From assembly GCA_964405925.1 (NCBI GenBank), contig CAYOQG010000041.1, positions 1 through 25,409 of the forward strand: 25,409 nucleotides of DNA. The letters run 5' to 3'. Of the stretch, positions 14,214 to 21,946 are shown piece after piece; the first letter of the stretch is position 1; every line of letters begins with the position of its first letter. The DNA comes from GCA-020344555 sp964405925 (lineage in GTDB: Bacteria; Planctomycetota; Phycisphaerae; UBA1845). A program made the position numbers and the translations under genes. The notes beneath the pieces are model-generated. The model made no database searches, was not told where the DNA came from, and was given only the letters and a program-made list of their open reading frames with translations.

Positions 14214-14636
14214 GTGGGTAAAAAGTTTGTGATGAGAAGGCGGGTGCAGTTTGCCGAGACCGACATGGTCGGTGTGCTGCACTTCGCAGCCTACTACCGG
14301 TTGATGGAGGAGGTGGAGCACGCGTTTTGGCGCTTTCGTGGACACAGCGTGATGACCGAGGATGAGGGTCGGCAGATCGCCTGGCCGCGGGTGGCTACGA
14401 GCTGTGAGTACTTCGAGCCTGTCGAGTTCGAGGACGAACTCGAGCTCGTGCTGAAGATCAAACATGTGGGTGCCCGGTCGGTGACCTACGAAATTGAGTT
14501 CCGGCATGAGGATCGCCGGATCGCCCTCGGGCGGTCGACGGCCGTCTGCTGCGAGGTCGTGGACAGCCGTTTCCGGCCAATGATCATACCAGGTTCGCTT
14601 CGCCGGGCCCTTGTCGGACCGGTTGAGATGGCGTGA
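14214..14636 (+). CDS. Acyl-CoA thioesterase, YbgC/4HBT hot-dog family
   Basis: A 140-residue single hot-dog-fold protein. Its N-terminus carries the 4-hydroxybenzoyl-CoA thioesterase/YbgC signature VQFAETDMVGVLHFAAYYRL followed by MEEVEHAFW, with Asp17 as the catalytic acid. SCEYFEPVEFEDELELVLKI and ARSVTYEIEF form the following strands. The length fits the family (130-150). The start is GTG 14214; ATG 14232 would remove six residues before the first strand. The substrate is unknown, probably medium- or short-chain acyl-CoA. It lies between two propeller genes and just upstream of a GYD protein, with no pathway link visible. Confidence 0.88.
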   Translation: MGKKFVMRRRVQFAETDMVGVLHFAAYYRLMEEVEHAFWRFRGHSVMTEDEGRQIAWPRVATSCEYFEPVEFEDELELVLKIKHVGARSVTYEIEFRHEDRRIALGRSTAVCCEVVDSRFRPMIIPGSLRRALVGPVEMA

Positions 14637-14727
14637 TGGAGGTACGGCACCGTCCGTTCTACGGTCTGAGAATCACGGCCTTAATGTGACGGGCAGGTTC
14701 GCAGCGTTCTGCGGTGGGAGGATCGAG

Positions 14728-15024
14728 ATGATGGCTCGATACGTGGTACTTCTGAACTTTACGGAGAAGGGGATGTCGGGGCTGAAAGACTCCGTGACCC
14801 GAGCGGAGTCCTTCCACGCGACCGCCGCGAAGTTGGGCGCCACGGTCGTGGGCATGTACTGGACGCTGGGCATCTATGACGGTGTGCTCATCTTGGAAGC
14901 CCCCGACGAGGCCACAGCCTCGGCCCTGGTGATCGAATTTGGCAGAGGCAACGACGTTAAGAGCTGCATGCTGCGGGCATTCGACGCAGACGAATTCAAG
15001 GCCATTGTGGGGAAGGTCCCCTAG
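14728..15024 (+). CDS. GYD-domain protein
   Basis: A 98-residue protein of the GYD family (small ferredoxin-like fold). ARYVVLLNFTEKGMSGLKDS is the first strand and helix, AKLGATVVGMYWTLGIYDGV the core with the family's GxYD element (GIYD), then LILEAPDEATASAL. The function of the family is not established. The start is ATG 14728, with GGAGG 7 bases before it; the longer frame back to 14611 overlaps the thioesterase end and is rejected. Confidence 0.82.
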   Translation: MMARYVVLLNFTEKGMSGLKDSVTRAESFHATAAKLGATVVGMYWTLGIYDGVLILEAPDEATASALVIEFGRGNDVKSCMLRAFDADEFKAIVGKVP

Positions 15025-15173
15025 TCATGGTTCGCCACTGCCCGTACCGATTCTGATCGCTTGTGGTTGGACGGGATCAATGCTGAGCAGCTTGCACAGC
15101 CGAGAACACCTTGAGTGGGCGAAGTGCAGCACGGAATGCTCGCAGCAACCGTACACTGGTTCTGCCAATCGAT

Positions 15174-15203
15174 CCCCCGCTGTCAAGGGGGGAAAAAGGG
15201 GGG
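15174..15203. repeat. C5/G6-A5-G6 inverted-repeat run
   Basis: CCCCC (15174-15178) can pair with the first of two G6 runs (15187-15192), the second being 15198-15203 after five A. The sequence forms a hairpin or G-rich tract 18 bases before the next ATG and resembles a dispersed intergenic repeat. The rest of the spacer from 15025 shows no gene. Confidence 0.5.
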
Positions 15204-15220
15204 CGAAGCGAGACAAGAAA

Positions 15221-16426
15221 ATGCGGTGTTCCCGAAACGGCTTGTTCCGTTCCGCCAGGCTGGTCTGTTGTGGGAGGACGAGGGCGACCATCGGTTTGGT
15301 ATCCGCTGTATCCCTCGCCGGTGCGGTTGTCGCGGGTGCGGCGGAGCCAGAGCCCTCGGGCTGGCCCATGTTCCGAGGTCAACCGACGCAGACGGGCATC
15401 GCCAACACGGAGTCGCCTTTGGATCTGAAGGTTCGATGGCGGTTCGAAGCTCAGGAGGCTGTCGGGTCGTCGGCTGCCATCGTCGGCGACAGCGTCTACG
15501 TCGGCGACGACATGGGCTTCGTCTATGCCCTCGACCTTAGCAGTGGTAAGCTTCGGTGGAAGCACAAAGCGGCTGAGGTCATCAGGTCGTCACCAACCGT
15601 AGTGGATAACACCGTCGTATTCGGAGACGATGAGGGCGTGTTGCACGCCCTGGATGCGAAGTCCGGGATACCCAAATGGAGCTTCCCGACTGAGGGCCAG
15701 ATCGTGTCCTCAGTGAACCATGATGGGGAAAACTTGGTCTTCGGGTCCTATGACGGCTCCGTCTACTGCGTATCCCCCAAGGACGGCAAACTGATCTGGA
15801 AACACACGACAGAGGGCCGTGTGCATGGCACCCCGGCGATAGCGGAAGGGCATGCCATCGTAGCTGGGTGCGATGAGCACCTCCACGTTATTGAGCTGGA
15901 CACGGGCAAGCCGGCGCGCAAAGTCAGCATGGGTTCCGTGTCCGGGGCTTCCGCAGCCGTTGTCGGTTCCGTTGCCTATGTGGGGACGTACGGGGGCAGC
16001 GTGCTGGCGATTGACTGGAAAGCGGGAGGCGTGGTCTGGAGGTTCAAAGACCCTGACCATGAGTTCCCTGTCTTGTCGTCGGCAGCGGTGACGGACGAGG
16101 CTGTTATCGTCGGCGGGCGGGACAAACGCCTTCATGCACTTGATCGAAAGACGGGCAAGTCGCTTTGGGAATTTGTCACCAAGGGTCGGATCGACTCCTC
16201 GCCCGTTGTCGTCGGCTTACGGGTCTACATTGGCTCCTTTGATGGCAACCTCTATGCCGTCGAGCTGGCAACCGGTCGGGAGGTCTGGCGCTTCGAGACC
16301 GGAGCCCCAATCAGTGCCTCCCCAGCCGTGGCCGAGGGATGTCTTGTCATTGGCACTGAGGATGGTATCGTCTATTGTTTCGATAGTGGAGACCGGGCAA
16401 GTGCCGGTGATACGACGGGGCATTAG
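15221..16426 (+). CDS. Secreted PQQ-like (BamB-type) beta-propeller protein 2
   Basis: A 401-residue exported propeller. Residues 1-41 are a signal peptide with a twin-basic start and TIGLVSAVSLAGAVVAGAA. The mature protein opens GWPMFRGQPTQTG and then has very regular blades of about 40 residues: VYALDLSSGKLRWKH, LHALDAKSGIPKWSF, VYCVSPKDGKLIWKH, VLAIDWKAGGVVWRF, LHALDRKTGKSLWEF, LYAVELATGREVWRF. The regularity resembles BamB and PQQ-repeat scaffold proteins, with about eight blades. No catalytic residues are assigned. The start is ATG 15221, the first codon that gives a signal peptide; the frame is open to 14939 but overlaps the GYD gene. Confidence 0.85.
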   Translation: MRCSRNGLFRSARLVCCGRTRATIGLVSAVSLAGAVVAGAAEPEPSGWPMFRGQPTQTGIANTESPLDLKVRWRFEAQEAVGSSAAIVGDSVYVGDDMGFVYALDLSSGKLRWKHKAAEVIRSSPTVVDNTVVFGDDEGVLHALDAKSGIPKWSFPTEGQIVSSVNHDGENLVFGSYDGSVYCVSPKDGKLIWKHTTEGRVHGTPAIAEGHAIVAGCDEHLHVIELDTGKPARKVSMGSVSGASAAVVGSVAYVGTYGGSVLAIDWKAGGVVWRFKDPDHEFPVLSSAAVTDEAVIVGGRDKRLHALDRKTGKSLWEFVTKGRIDSSPVVVGLRVYIGSFDGNLYAVELATGREVWRFETGAPISASPAVAEGCLVIGTEDGIVYCFDSGDRASAGDTTGH

Positions 16427-16560
16427 GCTTAGCTTGGTGATGTGATGAATAAAACGCTGGGTCGGAGTGGTGTGAGTTCGGTCCATACACTCCGATGACG
16501 TCGAGTGAGGCGGATTGAGCCGGCGTAGGGCTGTAGTGAGGAAGAAGGAAAGGTGTTTTC

Positions 16561-17907
16561 ATGAGTGCACGAACTGGGCTTGGGACTCTCAGAATGATGA
16601 CTGTATGTCTAACTTGCTCCACTATCCTGACAGCGGTGGGATGCAGCGCACGTGTGGCCCAGTGGCCGCAGTGGGGCGGACCCCATCGCGACTTCACGGT
16701 CGAAACCACCGGGTTGGCCGAGACTTGGCCGGAGGATGGCCCGCCAAAACTATGGCACCGAGAGCTCGGCGACGGCTATTCCACGATCCTGGTCGATGGG
16801 AATGTGCTGTATACCATGTATCGGATCGGTGAGGACGAGTTCACAGTCGCCCTCGACGCTCGCACGGGAGAGACGATCTGGGAGCACAAGAATCCATCTC
16901 CCAGAACGCCGCAAATGGAGCAATACGGACCAGGCCCGCATTCCACACCACTTATTGTGGGAGACCGCCTCTACACGGTCGGCACCAATGTGGTCATGCA
17001 CTGCTTCGACAAGAAGACAGGCGAGGTTCTGTGGAGGCGCGATCTGGTCAAGGACTTCGGGGCACCTGTCCCCGACTATGGGTACGGGTGCAGTCCGATT
17101 GCCTATAAGGATACGGTGATCCTTCCCGTGGACCGGAAGCGAGAAGAGCAGCCGGCTGAGAGTGCTGGGGACGGCGAGGGCGAAGAGAAACAACAGGCAA
17201 AAGAGAAGTCCGAGGAAAAGGTCGAAGGACAGACGCTGATCGCGTTTGACCGGAAAACCGGAGACGTGGTCTGGAAGAACCAGGACATCCCGATCAGCTA
17301 CGCTTCCCCGATCCTGACCGATTGGGATGGACAAGATGAACTAGTCCTGTTAGTCGGAAAAGAGATCGTCGGTCTAGATCCCGGCACAGGAGAGTTGCGC
17401 TGGCAGTACGTCACCGAGCCCGAAGGTGCGAACATCTCCACACCCGTTTGGAACAATGAGAACCTGATCTTCTTTTCATCCGCGTACGACGCTGGCAGTC
17501 GGGTCGTCAAGCTGGCGAAAGAAGAAGGCAAAATAGTCCCCCAGCAGCTCTGGTTTAGCCGAAAAATGCGCGTGCACCACGGGAATGTCATTCGCATCGG
17601 CGATTACGTGTACGGATCGAGCGGTGACTTCGGCCCGGCATTCTTCATGGGAATCAACATAAACACAGGCGAAGTCGCCTGGCGCGAGCGTGGATTCAAG
17701 AAAGCTACCTGCGTGTATGGAGATGGTAAGCTCATCCTTCTCGATGAGGACGGACGTCTGGCACTGGTGACGGTGACACCGGAGGGAATGACAGTTCACT
17801 CCCAGTGCAAGGTGACCGAGCGGCTCTCATGGACGGCGCCAACGCTGGTGGGCAAGACCCTCTACGTGCGTGACCGGAAGCACATTATGGCCCTCGATCT
17901 CGGATAG
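16561..17907 (+). CDS. Exported PQQ-like beta-propeller protein 3, possible lipoprotein
   Basis: A 448-residue propeller. The N-terminal hydrophobic segment ends STILTAVGCSAR, a possible lipobox with Cys28 (Ala at -3 is not ideal). QWPQWGGPHRDF is the family opening. Blades include TVALDARTGETIWEH, MHCFDKKTGEVLWRRD, LIAFDRKTGDVVWKN and IVGLDPGTGELRWQY. A charged low-complexity loop of about 30 residues (Glu, Lys, Gln rich) interrupts the middle. The C-terminal blade closes with HIMALDLG. It is the third propeller in a row on this strand; 134 bases separate it from the previous one. It is likely an envelope scaffold or sensor of unknown ligand. Confidence 0.85.
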   Translation: MSARTGLGTLRMMTVCLTCSTILTAVGCSARVAQWPQWGGPHRDFTVETTGLAETWPEDGPPKLWHRELGDGYSTILVDGNVLYTMYRIGEDEFTVALDARTGETIWEHKNPSPRTPQMEQYGPGPHSTPLIVGDRLYTVGTNVVMHCFDKKTGEVLWRRDLVKDFGAPVPDYGYGCSPIAYKDTVILPVDRKREEQPAESAGDGEGEEKQQAKEKSEEKVEGQTLIAFDRKTGDVVWKNQDIPISYASPILTDWDGQDELVLLVGKEIVGLDPGTGELRWQYVTEPEGANISTPVWNNENLIFFSSAYDAGSRVVKLAKEEGKIVPQQLWFSRKMRVHHGNVIRIGDYVYGSSGDFGPAFFMGININTGEVAWRERGFKKATCVYGDGKLILLDEDGRLALVTVTPEGMTVHSQCKVTERLSWTAPTLVGKTLYVRDRKHIMALDLG

Positions 17908-17940
17908 CCTCCATGATAGAGGAGAACCTGAGAGGGCCTG

Positions 17941-18591
17941 CTAATCCCCGTATACACCGGTCAGGCGCAGCGCTTGCAGCACATCCTGGATCCGGGTCGC
18001 CCGGGCGAACTCGGGCCCGCGTACGTTGCCGGCGCGGTGCAGGCCCACGGGGGCAAGCGAACCCTTCTCGAGCCACAATGCACCCGAGTCCCCGGGATCA
18101 CAGAGCTGGTAGTCGTCGGGAAAGTCCTTGGGTGGAAGGATCTGAATCGTCGAGCCGGTGACCTTTGCGATTCGCCCTTCGGTCACGCCGGTCCGCATTC
18201 CCGACTTGACCACGGGCATGTCGGGCTTCGCTTCCACCGGTTCTTTCGCGATCATGCCCAGACCGAGGGCTTCGGCTGACGGCTCGATTCCTTCCAAAAG
18301 CGGGACGCCTGCGCAGTCCAACTGTGCATTACCTCGTCCCGATACCGTTCGGGCCACCAGGCTGTCCGGTGTACGTTTGTTGGGTTGGAAGATTGGTTCA
18401 CCTTCGGCGAATGGCTGGTCTGTCCAGCCCTTCGGTCGGACCAGAATATGATGACAACTGACAAGCCACAACGCCCCTGCGGAGTCGACACCGATGAACC
18501 CGAGTGTCCCCGGGTTCATGCAAACTGCGTTGATGATACGCGTTCCCGCGCGAAGCGGCCGGAAGCGAAGAACGTGATTGTTCTTGGGCAT
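17941..18591 (-). CDS. Trypsin-like serine protease, cytoplasmic form
   Basis: A 216-residue chymotrypsin-fold protease. The triad is readable: His48 (or 47) in LVSCHHIL, Asp92 in NAQLDCAGVPLL, and Ser169 in CDPGDSGALWL, followed by APVGLHRAGN, the usual strand after the GDSG nucleophile. There is no signal peptide, so the enzyme probably stays in the cytoplasm or leaves by another route. Its ATG overlaps the stop of the preceding nuclease gene (TGATG), so the two are translationally coupled, and the protease could process or activate its partner. Substrates are unknown. It ends 34 bases from the converging propeller gene. Confidence 0.85.
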   Translation of the reverse strand: MPKNNHVLRFRPLRAGTRIINAVCMNPGTLGFIGVDSAGALWLVSCHHILVRPKGWTDQPFAEGEPIFQPNKRTPDSLVARTVSGRGNAQLDCAGVPLLEGIEPSAEALGLGMIAKEPVEAKPDMPVVKSGMRTGVTEGRIAKVTGSTIQILPPKDFPDDYQLCDPGDSGALWLEKGSLAPVGLHRAGNVRGPEFARATRIQDVLQALRLTGVYGD

Positions 18592-19511
18592 CAGTTACTC
18601 CGAAACTCGGACCAGAGCTTGGCCGGGTTGAGTTCGAGGCGGTCTCGAAGGTCGGGGTCGTCCTCATCCAAGAGGGGCATAAAATTGAACCCAGCTCGTT
18701 CTTCGATCCAGTCAATGGGCTTGATGTAAGGTTCGAAATCATACTCAGAATAGGCTCGATTCTCCAGGACAAAACCAATGGCCTCCCACTCGTCGGCGGC
18801 ATTCTTGGCGACGAGGATCTTGTAGAAGTGCGTGGGGACGGCGACGTAGTTCGCACCGATTGCATAATACGGGACATAGCCGTCCGCCGTGTTGGAGTCC
18901 TCCTCCTCCGGGTCGTAGAACATTCCGCCGGTGATGACAAACGCGTCTCCGCGCTCTTGCACGGCGTCTCGTGTGCGCTCCTCTAACACGCGCCAAATCC
19001 CGCGATTGAACCGTGGCCCGATCTGTGGTGCCATGTTCGATAGAGAGAAGCTGTCACACATGCGTTCTTGCGAAGACTTGTAATCCCCAGCCGGCGCCTG
19101 GTGCCCTCGGTCGTACCCCGAACTCCGGTAATCAGAGAGTTCCGCCCGCTCGCCAGGTGACAGGCGCGGGTCCGGCTTGAATCGACAATTGTCCCGGTCG
19201 GCGGCCCCGGTAAGATGCTTTCTCTTCACTCGCTCACATACCCACAGCGGAATCTTATCAACCGAGCTGTGCTCCAGCAGGTATCCAGGGCGATCGACAA
19301 GAACAGTATCACCATGATCCCATCCCTCCTCATGTTTGGGGACCCCGAAGGGACAAAGCGGATGCTGTTGTCCCTGATCTGCAGCGGCGAGAAGCCCGTA
19401 CATGCCTACAGGCCGTTCGAGGCTGACTCGTTGGGGGGCCTGGCACCCAACCCATAGCAGGCAGAACACGACCCCCACCGCCACCATTGCTACATCCCTT
19501 TTGACCAACAT
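18591..19511 (-). CDS. DNA/RNA non-specific endonuclease (NucA/EndoG type), exported
   Basis: A 306-residue nuclease. An N-terminal hydrophobic segment (VAMVAVGVVFCLLWVGC) serves as a signal or lipoprotein anchor at Cys23. The beta-beta-alpha-metal catalytic region is clear: SGYDRGHQAPAGD with DRGH at 134-137 (His137 the general base) and metal-binding Asn169 in FNRGIW, preceded by SLSNMAPQ. AFVITGGMFYD is the following strand. The family degrades DNA and RNA outside the cytoplasm. The start is ATG 19511, with GGGAGA about 7 bases upstream. Its TGA overlaps the protease ATG by one base. The partner protease suggests an activation or immunity relationship, which is inference. Confidence 0.9.
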   Translation of the reverse strand: MLVKRDVAMVAVGVVFCLLWVGCQAPQRVSLERPVGMYGLLAAADQGQQHPLCPFGVPKHEEGWDHGDTVLVDRPGYLLEHSSVDKIPLWVCERVKRKHLTGAADRDNCRFKPDPRLSPGERAELSDYRSSGYDRGHQAPAGDYKSSQERMCDSFSLSNMAPQIGPRFNRGIWRVLEERTRDAVQERGDAFVITGGMFYDPEEEDSNTADGYVPYYAIGANYVAVPTHFYKILVAKNAADEWEAIGFVLENRAYSEYDFEPYIKPIDWIEERAGFNFMPLLDEDDPDLRDRLELNPAKLWSEFRSN

Positions 19512-19803
19512 GTGATCTCTCCCAAAGAATCCAACATCTAACTGCGCGAAACCTGAGGACGCGATCCTACGCCCGTGGATGCGGACGTCAAGGCGTGTTG
19601 GCGTGTGTCACTCGAAAGTGCTCTGGCCCTGCTTCCGCGGCCGGAAGCCCCGGGCAGGGATGTGTCGCGCGACCGCCGCCAGCCCCTATGGGGGACGTCG
19701 AGGGCCGCTGGGCAGCCGGTGCAATCAACCCATGGGCCCGAAACCGGGTAAAGACCGGGTCAGGGCGATTCCCCGTCTGGGCCGCTGCCGCCCGCCGCTC
19801 GCA

Positions 19804-21615
19804 TTACCCGTGCAGGTTCCGCCGGAGCCGGTATCCACGCTTCGGCAAGGACGCTGCCTGTCCTAACTCACGGACGCGGAAGATAAGATAGGGGGCATCG
19901 CAGGACTCACTGTAGGATGTCGAAGGGTAGATCAGCGTTGCGAAGTCCCCTCTATCGGCCAGCTTGGCGGCAAACGGCTTGTGGTCACGGTCGGTGATGA
20001 CGAATTTGGCACCGAAGCGGTCTCGGATGTCATCGACCTTGACGTGGATCTTCTCTGTGTGCTCCTTTCCAGCATGATCACGAGTCACCACTGAAAGGTA
20101 GGCGGGTGTCTGGCCACGCGTGATTCGTACATAACGCTCCCACAACGCTGGCTCGCGGAACTGTGTGAACTTGGGATCGAGGCCTACAACGTAATAGTTG
20201 TGTGAGTTGTAATAGAAGTAGACCGGAAAAACGTCCCAGTCATCGGTGAATACCACGTCACCTGGTTGGGAATGTAGTTTCAGGAAGCTCATCGCCTCCT
20301 GGATGGCGCCCAGATTGTAATCACAGCGAACGGAATCGCGGATGTGGTCCCACGGTGGTGTTGCCCAGACGATAGATGTCATGGCCAAGAGGAGGACTGC
20401 AGCGGTGGCACGTCGTATCCACCTTGCCCGCCCCAGCCCGTGTGGATCGACGAGGCGGTCACATCGCTGGGCAAGTGATTCGATCGCAGGAGCAGTCAGG
20501 AATGCGGCGCTTAACAGGCAAAACACGGGCCAATACTCGATAAAGCGTCGGGCCTTGAATGTCAGCGCGAGGAACAAGAAGTGGGCCAAGAGCAAGGTCA
20601 GCTCGCACGCACCAATCCGCGGTCCCAACCGAAAGCGTAGACAAGCGGCAACTGCCCAGACTGTGAGCAAAATCCCCGACATCTGGGCAAACCACCAAAC
20701 ACCTTCGTAGGGTCTCCACTCTCGGCCGACGGAGATGTCGGGCGACAAGCCTGAGCCGAAGACCTGCAGCTTCAAGAACTCGAACATCCCGCCCAAATAG
20801 GGATGTGTCAAAACGCCGACACTCCATCCGCCGGCAGCCCACAAGATCAATCGCCAGGGGACCCCGCGGTCCTCCCGCGGGCCGACCGCGCACGCCACCA
20901 CATGCAGCACGACAAGAACGGGCGCATAGAGCACGCCGCCAAGATACAGATGAACGTAGCCGGCGACGGCTACCCCCGTCAGCACGTACCGTCGTCGAAA
21001 CATCAATAGCGTAATCAGCAACATGAACACGAGCGACGGACTTATGGCACGTACATATGCGTGGCGGGTGAAGAATTGAAACGGCATCAGCACAAAAAGG
21101 CCAAGCCAGATCCAACGCCAGCGCACGCCCGCCGTCAGAAGGAGCATGCTGAGCAGCATCATCGTGATGCCGAAGAAGACCGCCATCGCCCACCGCGCGC
21201 CCGGCAGATAGTCACCGGTCATCCAGTGGGAGATCGTGACGAACGGTACCAGCAGGAGATGGAAACCGTGGTGGTGCTCGACGAACGCGTGCCCCTCCTC
21301 ACTGAAATACGTAAACCGCAGCCAGGGCAGCTCCCGAAGGAACCCGTGCTCGGGGATTATGGTGGCCATCTTGACGTGGTAGAACGAGTCGTGTCCTGGC
21401 AGCCCCTCCTTCCCCCAATAGATCGACCCCATCAGGGCCACGCCGACGGTGAACACGACCAACGACTCGATGACCCGCCAACCTCTTCCTTCGCGATTGA
21501 CGCTGGGCGTGTTGGCCCCACCGGCCCAGGGTTGCAGGGCATCAAGCGGCTCAAGCGCGTCGTCACGTTGTTGGTCGGGTTTGCTGTTCATCGTTGAGTC
21601 AGGTTCTGTGGGCAT
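19804..21615 (-). CDS. STT3-like GT-C membrane glycosyltransferase
   Basis: A 603-residue membrane protein. One membrane segment near residue 50 is followed by GLPGHDSFYHVKMATIIPEH, the acidic first-loop motif (D76, then Y79-H80) of oligosaccharyltransferase/STT3-type GT-C proteins. About ten more hydrophobic segments follow (roughly 115-450). A soluble C-terminal part contains QPGDVVFTDDWDVFPVYFYY, resembling the luminal domain. The WWDxG catalytic motif of true STT3 is not seen, so the acceptor is unknown; transfer of a lipid-linked sugar to protein or surface glycan is the likely role. The start is ATG 21615, with GAGGG 6 bases before it. It is divergent from the phosphohexomutase at 21947, which could supply sugar phosphate. 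Confidence 0.65.
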   Translation of the reverse strand: MPTEPDSTMNSKPDQQRDDALEPLDALQPWAGGANTPSVNREGRGWRVIESLVVFTVGVALMGSIYWGKEGLPGHDSFYHVKMATIIPEHGFLRELPWLRFTYFSEEGHAFVEHHHGFHLLLVPFVTISHWMTGDYLPGARWAMAVFFGITMMLLSMLLLTAGVRWRWIWLGLFVLMPFQFFTRHAYVRAISPSLVFMLLITLLMFRRRYVLTGVAVAGYVHLYLGGVLYAPVLVVLHVVACAVGPREDRGVPWRLILWAAGGWSVGVLTHPYLGGMFEFLKLQVFGSGLSPDISVGREWRPYEGVWWFAQMSGILLTVWAVAACLRFRLGPRIGACELTLLLAHFLFLALTFKARRFIEYWPVFCLLSAAFLTAPAIESLAQRCDRLVDPHGLGRARWIRRATAAVLLLAMTSIVWATPPWDHIRDSVRCDYNLGAIQEAMSFLKLHSQPGDVVFTDDWDVFPVYFYYNSHNYYVVGLDPKFTQFREPALWERYVRITRGQTPAYLSVVTRDHAGKEHTEKIHVKVDDIRDRFGAKFVITDRDHKPFAAKLADRGDFATLIYPSTSYSESCDAPYLIFRVRELGQAASLPKRGYRLRRNLHG

Positions 21616-21946
21616 CAGCGTCCCTCGAACGATACGTCATACCCTCATCCAGTTGCTTTGCGATGCCCAGCGGCCTCGGAGAGTCGGTCACACCTTCACT
21701 ACGGGTGTCGAGGCTTCGGTCTTTAGATCTCAATCGGCCAGCTCGGGTGATACCGGTGAGCCCGATCCGGTTGACCCGGACTTCGGCTTTGGCTACCGTC
21801 CGTCCGATGAGAGAGTGCGAGGGACGCGCAACACGGGCTTGCAGCTCACGTTTGACGGAGGCGAGGCCGGTACCATGCACGCACGGAGGCCGTCTCCAAC
21901 GGACTTTCAGAGAGTCTCACGCTCAACGTTAAAGGGAGTCGCCAAA
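21616..21946. other. Divergent intergenic region
   Basis: This 331-base region holds the control sequences for the STT3-like gene (minus) and the phosphohexomutase (plus). Frames here are unsupported: the plus frame continuous with the mutase has no mutase-like residues before LSTMQDR. No clear promoter, hairpin or small gene was recognised. Confidence 0.45.

Noticed and set aside
19512..19803. Long GC-rich frame on the plus strand between the nuclease and STT3-like genes
   Set aside because: Composition is Arg/Pro/Gly-rich as expected from GC-rich non-coding sequence, and it runs antisense into the STT3-like gene with no conserved motif. No RNA gene signature was recognised either.
21449..21946. 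N-terminal extension of the phosphohexomutase frame back to 21449
   Set aside because: It overlaps the divergent STT3-like gene and its start, and has no mutase-like residues; a good ribosome site supports 21947.
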